Below are positions 57,930 through 64,000 of a DNA stretch of 64,000 nucleotides, in pieces; the stretch's first letter is position 1, and the number at the start of each line of letters is the position of its first letter. Source of the stretch: Nostoc spongiaeforme FACHB-130 (GTDB lineage Bacteria; Cyanobacteriota; Cyanobacteriia; Cyanobacteriales; Nostocaceae). The stretch is taken from assembly GCF_014698475.1 (NCBI RefSeq), contig NZ_JACJTB010000027.1:23937-87936 (forward strand), written 5' to 3'. The notes beneath the pieces were generated by a model that saw only the letters and a program-made list of their open reading frames with translations, searched no databases and was not told the origin of the DNA. The position numbers and the translations under genes are program-made.

Positions 57930-58435
57930 GAATTATCACGGATTGCCATAGAGCCATCTGTCCCAAACTCAAAAGGCATATAAGATTGATTAGCAATTTG
58001 ATTCCATTCGGAAATAGCAAATGCCAAAGGTTGATTCTCTGTAGGAATTGACGCTAAGACCATATTCCAAAGTAATATCAAGTCATCTAAATTAAAATCT
58101 TGGCGATTAGTCACTCCTAAAGTAATAGCCAAAGTTTCAAGTCTACGTACAGCGTCTTTATCAACTGCATCAGAAATAAATTGATTGTATGCAGCATTAG
58201 ATTGCATGTTTCGATTAAATTCAGCCCAGTTAATTTGCGGTGTAATCGTTGATTGTGGCTGGGGCGGACTTAAAATAATTTGCCCATCCTGTAATAAATA
58301 CTGTTCAGGGTTTGAGCTTAATTCGCGCCATTTATCATCACTAATTTGAATGGCTGAGTCAGGGATTAAGCTATTTATCTGGTCATTAAAAAAACCATTG
58401 ATTTGATTATTTTCATCAAAACTAACGTAGTACAT
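57926..58435 (-). CDS. Phage tail-fibre-assembly-like protein
   Basis: 169 residues. The first 45 residues (MYYVSFDENNQINGFFND, then SAIQISDDKWRELSSNP) follow the MYYV-x-DENG-type start common in tail-fibre assembly and tail-accessory proteins. The rest is helical (NYQFIS-like, VDKDAVRRLETLAITLGV). Assignment is by this N-terminal pattern and neighbourhood. Confidence 0.5.
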   Translation of the reverse strand: MYYVSFDENNQINGFFNDQINSLIPDSAIQISDDKWRELSSNPEQYLLQDGQIILSPPQPQSTITPQINWAEFNRNMQSNAAYNQFISDAVDKDAVRRLETLAITLGVTNRQDFNLDDLILLWNMVLASIPTENQPLAFAISEWNQIANQSYMPFEFGTDGSMAIRDNS

Positions 58436-58441
58436 ATTAAG

Positions 58442-58849
58442 TTAAACACCTATAGCAAATACTGTAAAAGTTGGACTTGCACTAGCTAAAGTAGTTTGGT
58501 AAACAATTTTGGCTGTGACTTTACTGTTCGTTAAACTATCAAAAATCAAATTCATAAAAAAAGTCGCTGGCATTGTAGTATTCTGACAACCAACACACTG
58601 ATAAACCGTGTTAAACGCAATAGGGAAAGTAATGTCAAAGTTGTAGATTGTTCCGCCTGTAAACTGTTGGCTTGTGACAGTAAATCGTCTCCATTGCAGA
58701 ATCAATCCATTTGGTAATTTTATCCATCCAGCATTATCCGCCAAAGATTGATTAGCCCCTAAATTTAGCCAAGCACTAGCAGCATTAGCCAAATCACTCA
58801 AATTATTAGCTTTCTGTAGTGCTGCGGTGTTGGGGTTAGTTAAAGGCAT
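58442..58849 (-). CDS. Tail-fibre-like protein (gp53-like C-terminal pattern)
   Basis: 135 residues. AGWIKLPNGLILQWRRF followed by FDITFPIAFNTVYQCVGCQN resembles the gp53-like C-terminal domain of phage tail fibres, which forms a trimeric receptor-binding tip. ALQKANNLSDLANAASAWLN at the N terminus is also fibre-like. This is the strongest phage signal in the cassette. Confidence 0.65.
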   Translation of the reverse strand: MPLTNPNTAALQKANNLSDLANAASAWLNLGANQSLADNAGWIKLPNGLILQWRRFTVTSQQFTGGTIYNFDITFPIAFNTVYQCVGCQNTTMPATFFMNLIFDSLTNSKVTAKIVYQTTLASASPTFTVFAIGV

Positions 58850-58850
58850 A

Positions 58851-59162
58851 TTATGTTAGTTCTCGTACCAAAGCGTTACCGTTTACTGCTGTCCAAATAC
58901 CAGAAATTGCACCAGTATAGTTAAAAGGAATTTCGTAATATCCATCAGCTTCAAGTTTGGCAGTAAAAGCACTTGTGGAAGCAGTAGCACCAAACTCAAT
59001 ATAAAGTCTGGCTGTACTATTATTCCAAATAGTCCCGCCTTTACGGTTGCTGTTAGAAGCCAAAATTGTGATGCTGCCCGTGGAAGCAGTAACACTGCTT
59101 GGTGTAGATATGCTACTAGTCGGCTCAACCACCGTAACGCTTGCTGGATTGTATAAAGCCAT
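58851..59162 (-). CDS. Small structural-type protein of the phage-like cassette
   Basis: 103 residues, Ser/Thr/Ala-rich and beta-type (TASTGSITILASNSNRKGGT, ARLYIEFGATASTSAFTAKL). No clear family. Its ATG overlaps the preceding TAA by one base (TAATG), so coupling is likely. Confidence 0.45.
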   Translation of the reverse strand: MALYNPASVTVVEPTSSISTPSSVTASTGSITILASNSNRKGGTIWNNSTARLYIEFGATASTSAFTAKLEADGYYEIPFNYTGAISGIWTAVNGNALVRELT

Positions 59163-59497
59163 TATTCAACACACTCCACAAAAGAAAGCTTGCAATTATT
59201 AGCAGATATAGCAGAAACCTTACCGATGTAAAGATTGGTAGTATCGATTTGAAAGCAACCACCACGGGCATATAAAACAATACCCTTTTCTAGTCCTGAC
59301 CCTTTAGAATCTCCCAAAATCAAAGTAATATCGAATTTAGAGTTATTCTGAAAAAGTGCATAAATCCGATTAGGATTCTCATCGACAACATTAGTAGCAA
59401 TATTAGTTAGTAAATTAACAGTGTTGTTATTGCACTTACTAAAAGTTTCGTGTTCTTTGTCCGAAATTATTGTACTTGTGGGATTAGTAACGCCCAT
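59162..59497 (-). CDS. Hypothetical protein of the phage-like cassette
   Basis: 111 residues starting MGVTNPTSTIISDKEHETFS, with a beta-rich second half (FDITLILGDSKGSGLEKGIV). It has a general likeness to the neighbouring 103-residue protein (both handle a short beta domain after a polar start). Function not recognised. Confidence 0.45.
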   Translation of the reverse strand: MGVTNPTSTIISDKEHETFSKCNNNTVNLLTNIATNVVDENPNRIYALFQNNSKFDITLILGDSKGSGLEKGIVLYARGGCFQIDTTNLYIGKVSAISANNCKLSFVECVE

Positions 59498-59520
59498 GAT
59501 TTAATCTCAATTAGCTATTT

Positions 59521-59889
59521 TTAAAGCCAAGCTTCTAACTTAAATTTCCACTGAGCAAACATATCATTAGGTGTCAGTGGTAAATATCGAGACGACCTAA
59601 TAATAACTGGAGTTCTCAACAAATAGCCTTCCGTTTTCAAAGGCTCTGGAATAGGAAATTCATAAATAGTTGGTAAATCACGTACCCGAATATAATGTGA
59701 TGGTGTAGCATCACCATTCGGGTAAATGAACTGAAGATAAGCTGCGCTTTTGAACTTCCAAGTAGTCCAATCATCCAAATTTTGGATTGTGGTAGTAATC
59801 CGAAAAGTTTCAGAAGCCAGCACTTCATTGGGGAAATACTGCCATGAGTTACTGACAGTTAATTCCCCGATTAAGTCCCAATTAGCCAC
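59521..59889 (-). CDS. Hypothetical protein of the phage-like cassette
   Basis: 122 residues from GTG at 59889, which gives the eight-base overlap GTGGCTAA with the upstream stop. A TTG at 59916 would overlap by 35 bp. The sequence is beta-rich (GELTVSNSWQYFPNEVLASE, PSHYIRVRDLPTIYEF). No family is recognised. Confidence 0.45.
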   Translation of the reverse strand: MANWDLIGELTVSNSWQYFPNEVLASETFRITTTIQNLDDWTTWKFKSAAYLQFIYPNGDATPSHYIRVRDLPTIYEFPIPEPLKTEGYLLRTPVIIRSSRYLPLTPNDMFAQWKFKLEAWL

Positions 59890-60244
59890 GGCTAACGATA
59901 CGACGAGCGAAACCAATACTTACAATAGTTCCGCTACCGCCACCAGTAATAGAGTAAGGGTCGCCCTTGAGCGCATCCAAAATAGTTGCAAGTTTTGTAC
60001 TAATACAAAGCAGTCCTATACGGCTGGGTCTACCTGCTGAAGTTCTAGTAATGGCATTAACACGACGAAGAATACCCTTCTTCATCAATTCTGCAACTTT
60101 ATATTCTGGTAAATCTTGATCTCCCTCTGCTGCTACAGCAATTCCTGTTTCTGTAGCAATTGTGCCATCGTATAAGCCGGCCGGAGCGCGAAAAGCATAT
60201 TTAGCAGTTCCAACAGTCGCCACGAATTTATCTAACTTTGCCAT
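59882..60244 (-). CDS. Tandem paralogue 3 of a 120-residue family
   Basis: 120 residues ending SITGGGSGTIVSIGFARRIVSRG-like. It shares with paralogue 2 the segments AGLYDGTIATETGIA, LMKKGILRRVNAIT, RIGLLC and the RRIVSRG end. Probably a repeated structural or surface protein of the cassette. Four bases separate it from paralogue 2. Confidence 0.5.
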   Translation of the reverse strand: MAKLDKFVATVGTAKYAFRAPAGLYDGTIATETGIAVAAEGDQDLPEYKVAELMKKGILRRVNAITRTSAGRPSRIGLLCISTKLATILDALKGDPYSITGGGSGTIVSIGFARRIVSRG

Positions 60245-60247
60245 ATT

Positions 60248-60610
60248 TCATCCTCTAGAGACTTGTCGTCTACGTTGATTTAAAGATTTGATTGTGCCAG
60301 AAGCCCCATTAGTAATAGAAAAAGTTTTACCAAGTCCGGTATCAAAGACACTAGGAAAAACTAATTTATTGCAAAGTAGCTCTAAATTTCTTCTTTTGGT
60401 ATTTACTAAAACAATTGCAGAAAGCCGAATTAATAGACCTTCAAGCAAGAGATTTTTAACCAACACTTCCGGCTTATCTAATTCATTATCTGGTGCTGGG
60501 TAAATTCCAGTTACTGCACTACCAATACTTTGATAAAGTCCAGCCGTTGACCGGAAATAGATTTTATCAAGTGCAACATCAGTAATGAAATACTTCTGAA
60601 GTTTGGGCAT
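60248..60610 (-). CDS. Tandem paralogue 2 of a 120-residue family
   Basis: 120 residues. AGLYQSIGSAVTGIYPAPD, LLLEGLLIRLSAIVLVNTKR and LELLC correspond to paralogue 3, and the C terminus NGASGTIKSLNQRRRQVSRG is the same kind of ending. Divergence is high, so the duplication is old. Confidence 0.5.
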   Translation of the reverse strand: MPKLQKYFITDVALDKIYFRSTAGLYQSIGSAVTGIYPAPDNELDKPEVLVKNLLLEGLLIRLSAIVLVNTKRRNLELLCNKLVFPSVFDTGLGKTFSITNGASGTIKSLNQRRRQVSRG

Positions 60611-60613
60611 AAA

Positions 60614-60973
60614 TTACCCAAGTTGAATACGAGTTGGATAGTAAGCAGTTCTAATCTTGAAATTGCTATAAGTAGCGCCAATCAAAGAGGCGCGAGCTTG
60701 CATTGCTTTATCACCAGCAACTATTAAAGTTGAGGTTTTGCGTTTAGCATTTGCACCAATGTAAGAGATTTTAATTTTTCTAACTAAACCTTCTGCTATG
60801 GCACGCGCGACCGTAGTTGAAGAAACTCCTGCTGGCGGATCACCTGTGAGCTTTACTACTCCTAATGCTGTGCCAACGGTACTGTAAATATCAGGTAAAA
60901 CCAATAAAACTTGATTTGTACCTGTGCCAACTAGATGAGGCACGTTGTCAACCCCGTTAACTCTTGTCGCCAT
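60614..60973 (-). CDS. Tandem paralogue 1 of a 120-residue family
   Basis: 119 residues. PDIYSTVGTALGVVKLTGD, AIAEGLVRKIKISYIGANAK and STLIVAGDK align with the same positions in paralogues 2 and 3, but the shared SRG tail is missing. It is separated from the upstream gene by 127 bp containing the palindrome GGAAATGTATAACATTTCC at about 61046-61064. Confidence 0.45.
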   Translation of the reverse strand: MATRVNGVDNVPHLVGTGTNQVLLVLPDIYSTVGTALGVVKLTGDPPAGVSSTTVARAIAEGLVRKIKISYIGANAKRKTSTLIVAGDKAMQARASLIGATYSNFKIRTAYYPTRIQLG

Positions 60974-61100
60974 AGATTAAATTCAAACTCTGTAAAAAAT
61001 CTAATTAATCAATAACTAACACTGCTTTGATAGGGTTCCGGGACTTGGAAATGTATAACATTTCCCTGTGTTCTGGAGTATTAATGTAAACCTAAGTAAT

Positions 61101-61943
61101 TTAAGCTAGGAGTGCTGTATTTTTATAAGTTGTATCTATCAGAAATATTGACGGTACTGTGCCACCAAAAGATACATAGGCATAACGAAATCTTAAGTTA
61201 GCCACTGGTCTATATGCAGCTTTTTTGTACTGCTTTCCTAAAACCGTCTCATTCTGCGTTGAGGTTGAGCTTGTACTGTCTTTTTCTGGTGTGTTGACAT
61301 TGACTTTATTAATCTCAAACGGTCGGTCTATGACGTTACATAACTTTTGATAAAGGGTAATTGCTTCAGATTTTGAATTGACCAACCAGCGACCACCACG
61401 GGGAAAACCGTTTATCGGGTCGGTGTAACTTACTGCTAATTTACCAGCAGTGTAAGTTATACCTTTTTGACCTTCCATAAACTGTTGTTTTATTTCTCTA
61501 GCAATATCTAACAAGTTTGCTTTTGTAACTGCTGGTAAAGCTTCACCAGATTTACAAGCATAACGGGTTAACCTGCACGACTTCTCATGGTCTAACCGCT
61601 TACCGTTTGCTGGTACGGCTTGCGAGTCTTGCGAGAAATATAAAAATAGTTGGGGATGTCCAGCAACGGGTGGAGTAATGTCTAAGTTACTGCCATAAAA
61701 GATTGATAAGTTCTTGCGACTATAGCCAATCACATCAAAAAATAATGAGGTTCGTAAGTTCCATGTTGCGATGTTGTCATCATCTTTAAGACGGCAAGCT
61801 AATTTTAGAGACGGACGAGGGCCGGATAAATCACCATTGCCTTGAACATCACTAAAAAACTTATCTACTCGCTTGTTGTATTCAAGCATATAAGTTTGTT
61901 GCAGATGTTCCCACGAATCAAAGTTTGCAGGTAATTCTGTCAT
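61101..61943 (-). CDS. Hypothetical protein of the phage-like cassette
   Basis: 280 residues starting MTELPANFDSWEHLQQTYML, soluble, with a mixed central region (RLKDDDNIATWNLRTSLFFD, GYSRKNLSIFYGSNLDITPP) and a Ser/Thr linker (EKDSTSSTSTQNET) before a beta-type end. Not recognised. The start is two bases after the upstream stop, so it is translated with the large proline-rich gene. Confidence 0.5.
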   Translation of the reverse strand: MTELPANFDSWEHLQQTYMLEYNKRVDKFFSDVQGNGDLSGPRPSLKLACRLKDDDNIATWNLRTSLFFDVIGYSRKNLSIFYGSNLDITPPVAGHPQLFLYFSQDSQAVPANGKRLDHEKSCRLTRYACKSGEALPAVTKANLLDIAREIKQQFMEGQKGITYTAGKLAVSYTDPINGFPRGGRWLVNSKSEAITLYQKLCNVIDRPFEINKVNVNTPEKDSTSSTSTQNETVLGKQYKKAAYRPVANLRFRYAYVSFGGTVPSIFLIDTTYKNTALLA

Positions 61944-61945
61944 GG

Positions 61946-64000
61946 TTAATCATCCGCATCGAACAAATCTGAAATATCAAATGAAGGGGCAAAACTAGCG
62001 GCTTTGGCTGTTTCTCTTTCTGCTTTAACTTTGGATGCTTCGCCTGGATTTATACCGTCTTTAGTGTCTGGTTCCTGTTTGATAGCCTTAATCATTTCTG
62101 TGGTTGAATTATTAAACTCGGTAATAGAGTTAGTAACATCAATTGGTACTTGTGAAATCATTTGTACAGTGTTAGCACCTTCTTGGAGTTGCTGAAGTTT
62201 GGTTATCCATTTGTTGTCAAAGTTTGGCTGTGGATTCATCCAAGCATAAGCCTTTTCACCAACTACACCCCAAGTTCTCAAAGCATTTCCAATTCTGCCT
62301 GTGTATCCGCCAATAATTTCTAAAGCATTAGTAATTACAGCGTTTACGTTCATTAAATTGTTCAAAACATTTGTTGTTGCTTGATAGATTCTATTGGCTT
62401 TAGCCCAAGCTGTTGAAATAGCGTCATAATTTTCTTCACCGACGATTGATTTAACAAGATTTTCAATACTGCTATTAATTATTGACCCAATATCAAACGC
62501 TGTCCCGTCGTCGTCCTTCAATCCAATTACTTGTAAAACATTATTTATTATTCCTAATAGAGTTTGTCCAAGGTTGTTACTGAGCATGAAAGCGTTATGA
62601 ATTGTCGCGGCGAGTGTGAGTAAATTTAATGCCCTATCAATTTTTAGCCATTTAAACCCGTTAACTAACTTTGTTGACAAACCACCTGGAATTTGTGGGC
62701 CAAGTTTGGCATTGATTACGGCTAACAGTGATAAATCAATACCTTGAAGCACTGCTGTTAAAGCATCTAGTTTTAATCCGTTGTTTTGGCTTTGTCCTAA
62801 AATCGCAGTTCCGCAAGTGTCACAGCCGGGGCCTGCGGGTGGTTCTTGTGGGGGTTGGGCTGGTGGCAGTGGGACTCTGCCCGGAATCGGCGGAATCCAA
62901 AAAGGTGGTAGGGGTTGTTTGGGTTCTTCTGGCACGGGTGGCGTAATTGGCGGGGTTTGCGGGGTTCCGTCTGGTGGTGGGTCTGGTGTTGGTGGTGGTT
63001 TGGGGACTGGTGGAACTGGGGGAATTGGTGGCGGTTCTGGTGTTGGGGGTGGTTCGGGGACTGGTGGTGGTTCTGGGGTTGGGGGTGGTTCGGGGACTGG
63101 TGGTGGTTGGGGTGGTGGTTCTGGTGTTGGTGGCGGTTCGGGGACTGGGGGTGGTTCTGGTATTGGCGGCGGTTCGGGAACTGGTGGCGGTTGAGGGATT
63201 GGTGGTGGTTCGGGAACTGGCGGCGGTTCTGGTGTAGGAGTCGGAGTTGGGGTTGGAGTTGGGGTTGGAGTTGGAGTTGGAGTTGGAGTTGGGGTTGGAG
63301 TCGGGGTTGGAGTTGGAGTCGGGGTTGGGGTTGGAGTCGGGGTTGGTGTCGGAGTTGGGGTTGGGGTTGGAGTTGGGGTTGGAGTTGGGGTCGGTGTCGG
63401 AGTTGGCGACGGTGAAGGATAGCCGGGCGCAGGTGGCGGCGGCTGAGGGGTTGGGACTGGTGGTGGTTCTGGCGCGGGTGGTTCTGGTGCTGGTGGCGGT
63501 TGTGGCGTTACTGTTGGTGGCGGTTCTGGTTCTGGGTTGTCTGGTGGTTCTGGTGCGGGTGGTTCTTCCGGCGGCGGTTGTGGCGTTGGTGTTGGGGCTG
63601 GTCGCCGAAAAGGGACAATCTCGTTATCGTCCTCACCGGGAACTATTGGTCTAGGTAAAGGTGGCGGATAGTCTGGTGCTGGAATTGGTGCAGGCGGTTC
63701 TTCTGGATTTTTCGTTGGTGCTTCCGGTGCTTCTGTTGCACCGTCAAGGCGTTCAATTCCTGCTAGGGTATGAACTTGACCGTCTGCTTTGTACCACCTT
63801 GCACCAACTTCTTCGCCCCAGGCGTTTGTTACAAATACAAGGTTTTCGTCATTGTCGTATTCTTTTATTCCCCAGTTTGAAAGAGGCCCCCGAATTGTTA
63901 TCCCTTTGCAGGGAATATCGTACCAAAAGCCGTAGGAGTCGTTGATTATATTCGCTGTGATGTAGACGTTATAAACAGTGTCTTGTCTACCAGGAAATCG
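61946..64000 (-). CDS. Large proline-rich surface/fibre-like protein, 5-prime end outside the window
   Basis: The frame is open on the minus strand from 61946 to the last base, so 684 residues are visible and the start lies beyond the right edge. A GTG at 62935 is an internal Val in a Pro-rich run, not a start. In order: an N-terminal beta-type domain (ITANIINDSYGFWYDIPCKG, LVFVTNAWGEEVGARW) ending near 63740; an acidic Pro-rich stretch (NPEEPPAPIPAPDYPPP); a PT-dipeptide tract and PEPPP/PVP repeats (about 63600-62940); and a helical C-terminal domain of about 300 residues (LSTKLVNGFKWLKIDRALNL). This is probably a tail or surface protein of the cassette; no family is recognised. Confidence 0.55.
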   Translation of the reverse strand, partial: RFPGRQDTVYNVYITANIINDSYGFWYDIPCKGITIRGPLSNWGIKEYDNDENLVFVTNAWGEEVGARWYKADGQVHTLAGIERLDGATEAPEAPTKNPEEPPAPIPAPDYPPPLPRPIVPGEDDNEIVPFRRPAPTPTPQPPPEEPPAPEPPDNPEPEPPPTVTPQPPPAPEPPAPEPPPVPTPQPPPPAPGYPSPSPTPTPTPTPTPTPTPTPTPTPTPTPTPTPTPTPTPTPTPTPTPTPTPTPTPTPTPTPTPEPPPVPEPPPIPQPPPVPEPPPIPEPPPVPEPPPTPEPPPQPPPVPEPPPTPEPPPVPEPPPTPEPPPIPPVPPVPKPPPTPDPPPDGTPQTPPITPPVPEEPKQPLPPFWIPPIPGRVPLPPAQPPQEPPAGPGCDTCGTAILGQSQNNGLKLDALTAVLQGIDLSLLAVINAKLGPQIPGGLSTKLVNGFKWLKIDRALNLLTLAATIHNAFMLSNNLGQTLLGIINNVLQVIGLKDDDGTAFDIGSIINSSIENLVKSIVGEENYDAISTAWAKANRIYQATTNVLNNLMNVNAVITNALEIIGGYTGRIGNALRTWGVVGEKAYAWMNPQPNFDNKWITKLQQLQEGANTVQMISQVPIDVTNSITEFNNSTTEMIKAIKQEPDTKDGINPGEASKVKAERETAKAASFAPSFDISDLFDADD
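62940..63610 (-). repeat. Proline-rich coding repeats, including a PT-dipeptide tract
   Basis: From 63240 to 63415 the plus strand is a run of gttgga/gttggg-type hexamers, read on the minus strand as Pro-Thr dipeptides. From 62940 to 63240 and 63430 to 63610 the repeats are of the ggtggtggttctgg type (Pro/Glu/Val-rich). Hexamer tracts like this are prone to copy-number change while keeping frame. Confidence 0.8.

Noticed and set aside
62915..63415. Long plus-strand Trp-rich and Val/Leu-rich frames over 62781-63654
   Set aside because: They are shadows of the proline-rich minus-strand gene; tgg and gtt runs are the complements of Pro and Asn/Thr codons, and the proteins would be implausible.
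57486..64000. Diversity-generating retroelement in the tail-like cassette
   Set aside because: No reverse transcriptase or template repeat was found in the window.

Overview
The window looks like the chromosome of a filamentous, probably heterocyst-forming cyanobacterium (Nostocales-like). GCGATCGC (HIP1) octamers are scattered throughout. There are phycobiliprotein and orange carotenoid protein genes, squalene-hopene cyclase, many PAS/GHKL sensor kinases, large TPR-bearing STAND-type NTPases, and intergenic palindromic repeat families typical of Nostoc relatives. The assignment is inferred from gene content; no rRNA or tRNA gene was recognised.

Layout. 1-10 kb: Xaa-Pro aminopeptidase (-), a PhzF-like protein (+), a 1480-residue nitric oxide synthase with two globin-like domains ahead of complete oxygenase and reductase modules (+), an orphan nitrate-type ABC permease (+), and a secreted collagen-like Gly-rich protein (-). 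10-15 kb: a VapBC-type toxin-antitoxin pair, small hypotheticals, and an NB-ARC/TPR protein whose reading frame joins the upstream small gene at a -1 slippery heptamer. 15-21 kb: repeats, a DUF4336 protein, squalene-hopene cyclase divergent from an HpnB-like glycosyltransferase, and a PrlF/YhaV-type toxin-antitoxin pair. 21-31 kb: a TPR/GT41 glycosyltransferase, an FG-GAP/DUF4114 secreted protein, and an ethylene-receptor-like kinase (frame broken in a T9 run) with a REC-PAS-kinase. 31-36 kb: a His-rich lipoprotein, a small helical protein, an IS982 fragment and an HTH-NACHT NTPase. 36-46 kb: a stress/light cluster (PRC-barrel protein, pentapeptide protein, ApcA-like allophycocyanin, fasciclin, response regulator, full-length OCP, Rieske protein, small membrane protein). 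46-57 kb: NagB, a HAD phosphatase, an AAA/TPR protein, a 21-bp tandem repeat, a FIST sensor plus histidine kinase, and MutL. 57.5 kb to the right edge: a tightly packed minus-strand cassette of small phage-tail-like genes headed by a large proline-rich protein that runs off the window.

How the genes may work together. The 39-45 kb cluster reads as a photoprotection set: an allophycocyanin-alpha paralogue, an OCP that keeps its carotenoid-binding residues but has Gln in place of Arg155, and a Rieske protein. Two nearly identical promoter-like sequences precede the ApcA-like gene and the response regulator, which suggests co-regulation. The NOS may feed nitrogen-oxide signalling. The ethylene-receptor-like kinase and its neighbour form a plausible phosphorelay. 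Three STAND-type NTPases (NB-ARC-TPR, HTH-NACHT, AAA-TPR) and two toxin-antitoxin pairs are the accessory or defence-like content.

The most unusual signals are the slippery-heptamer junction at 14640-14646, the T9 break at 30741-30749, the tandem globins of the NOS (one without its proximal His), the OCP Arg155 replacement, the duplicated promoter element, and the 57.5-64 kb phage-like cassette with three tandem paralogues.
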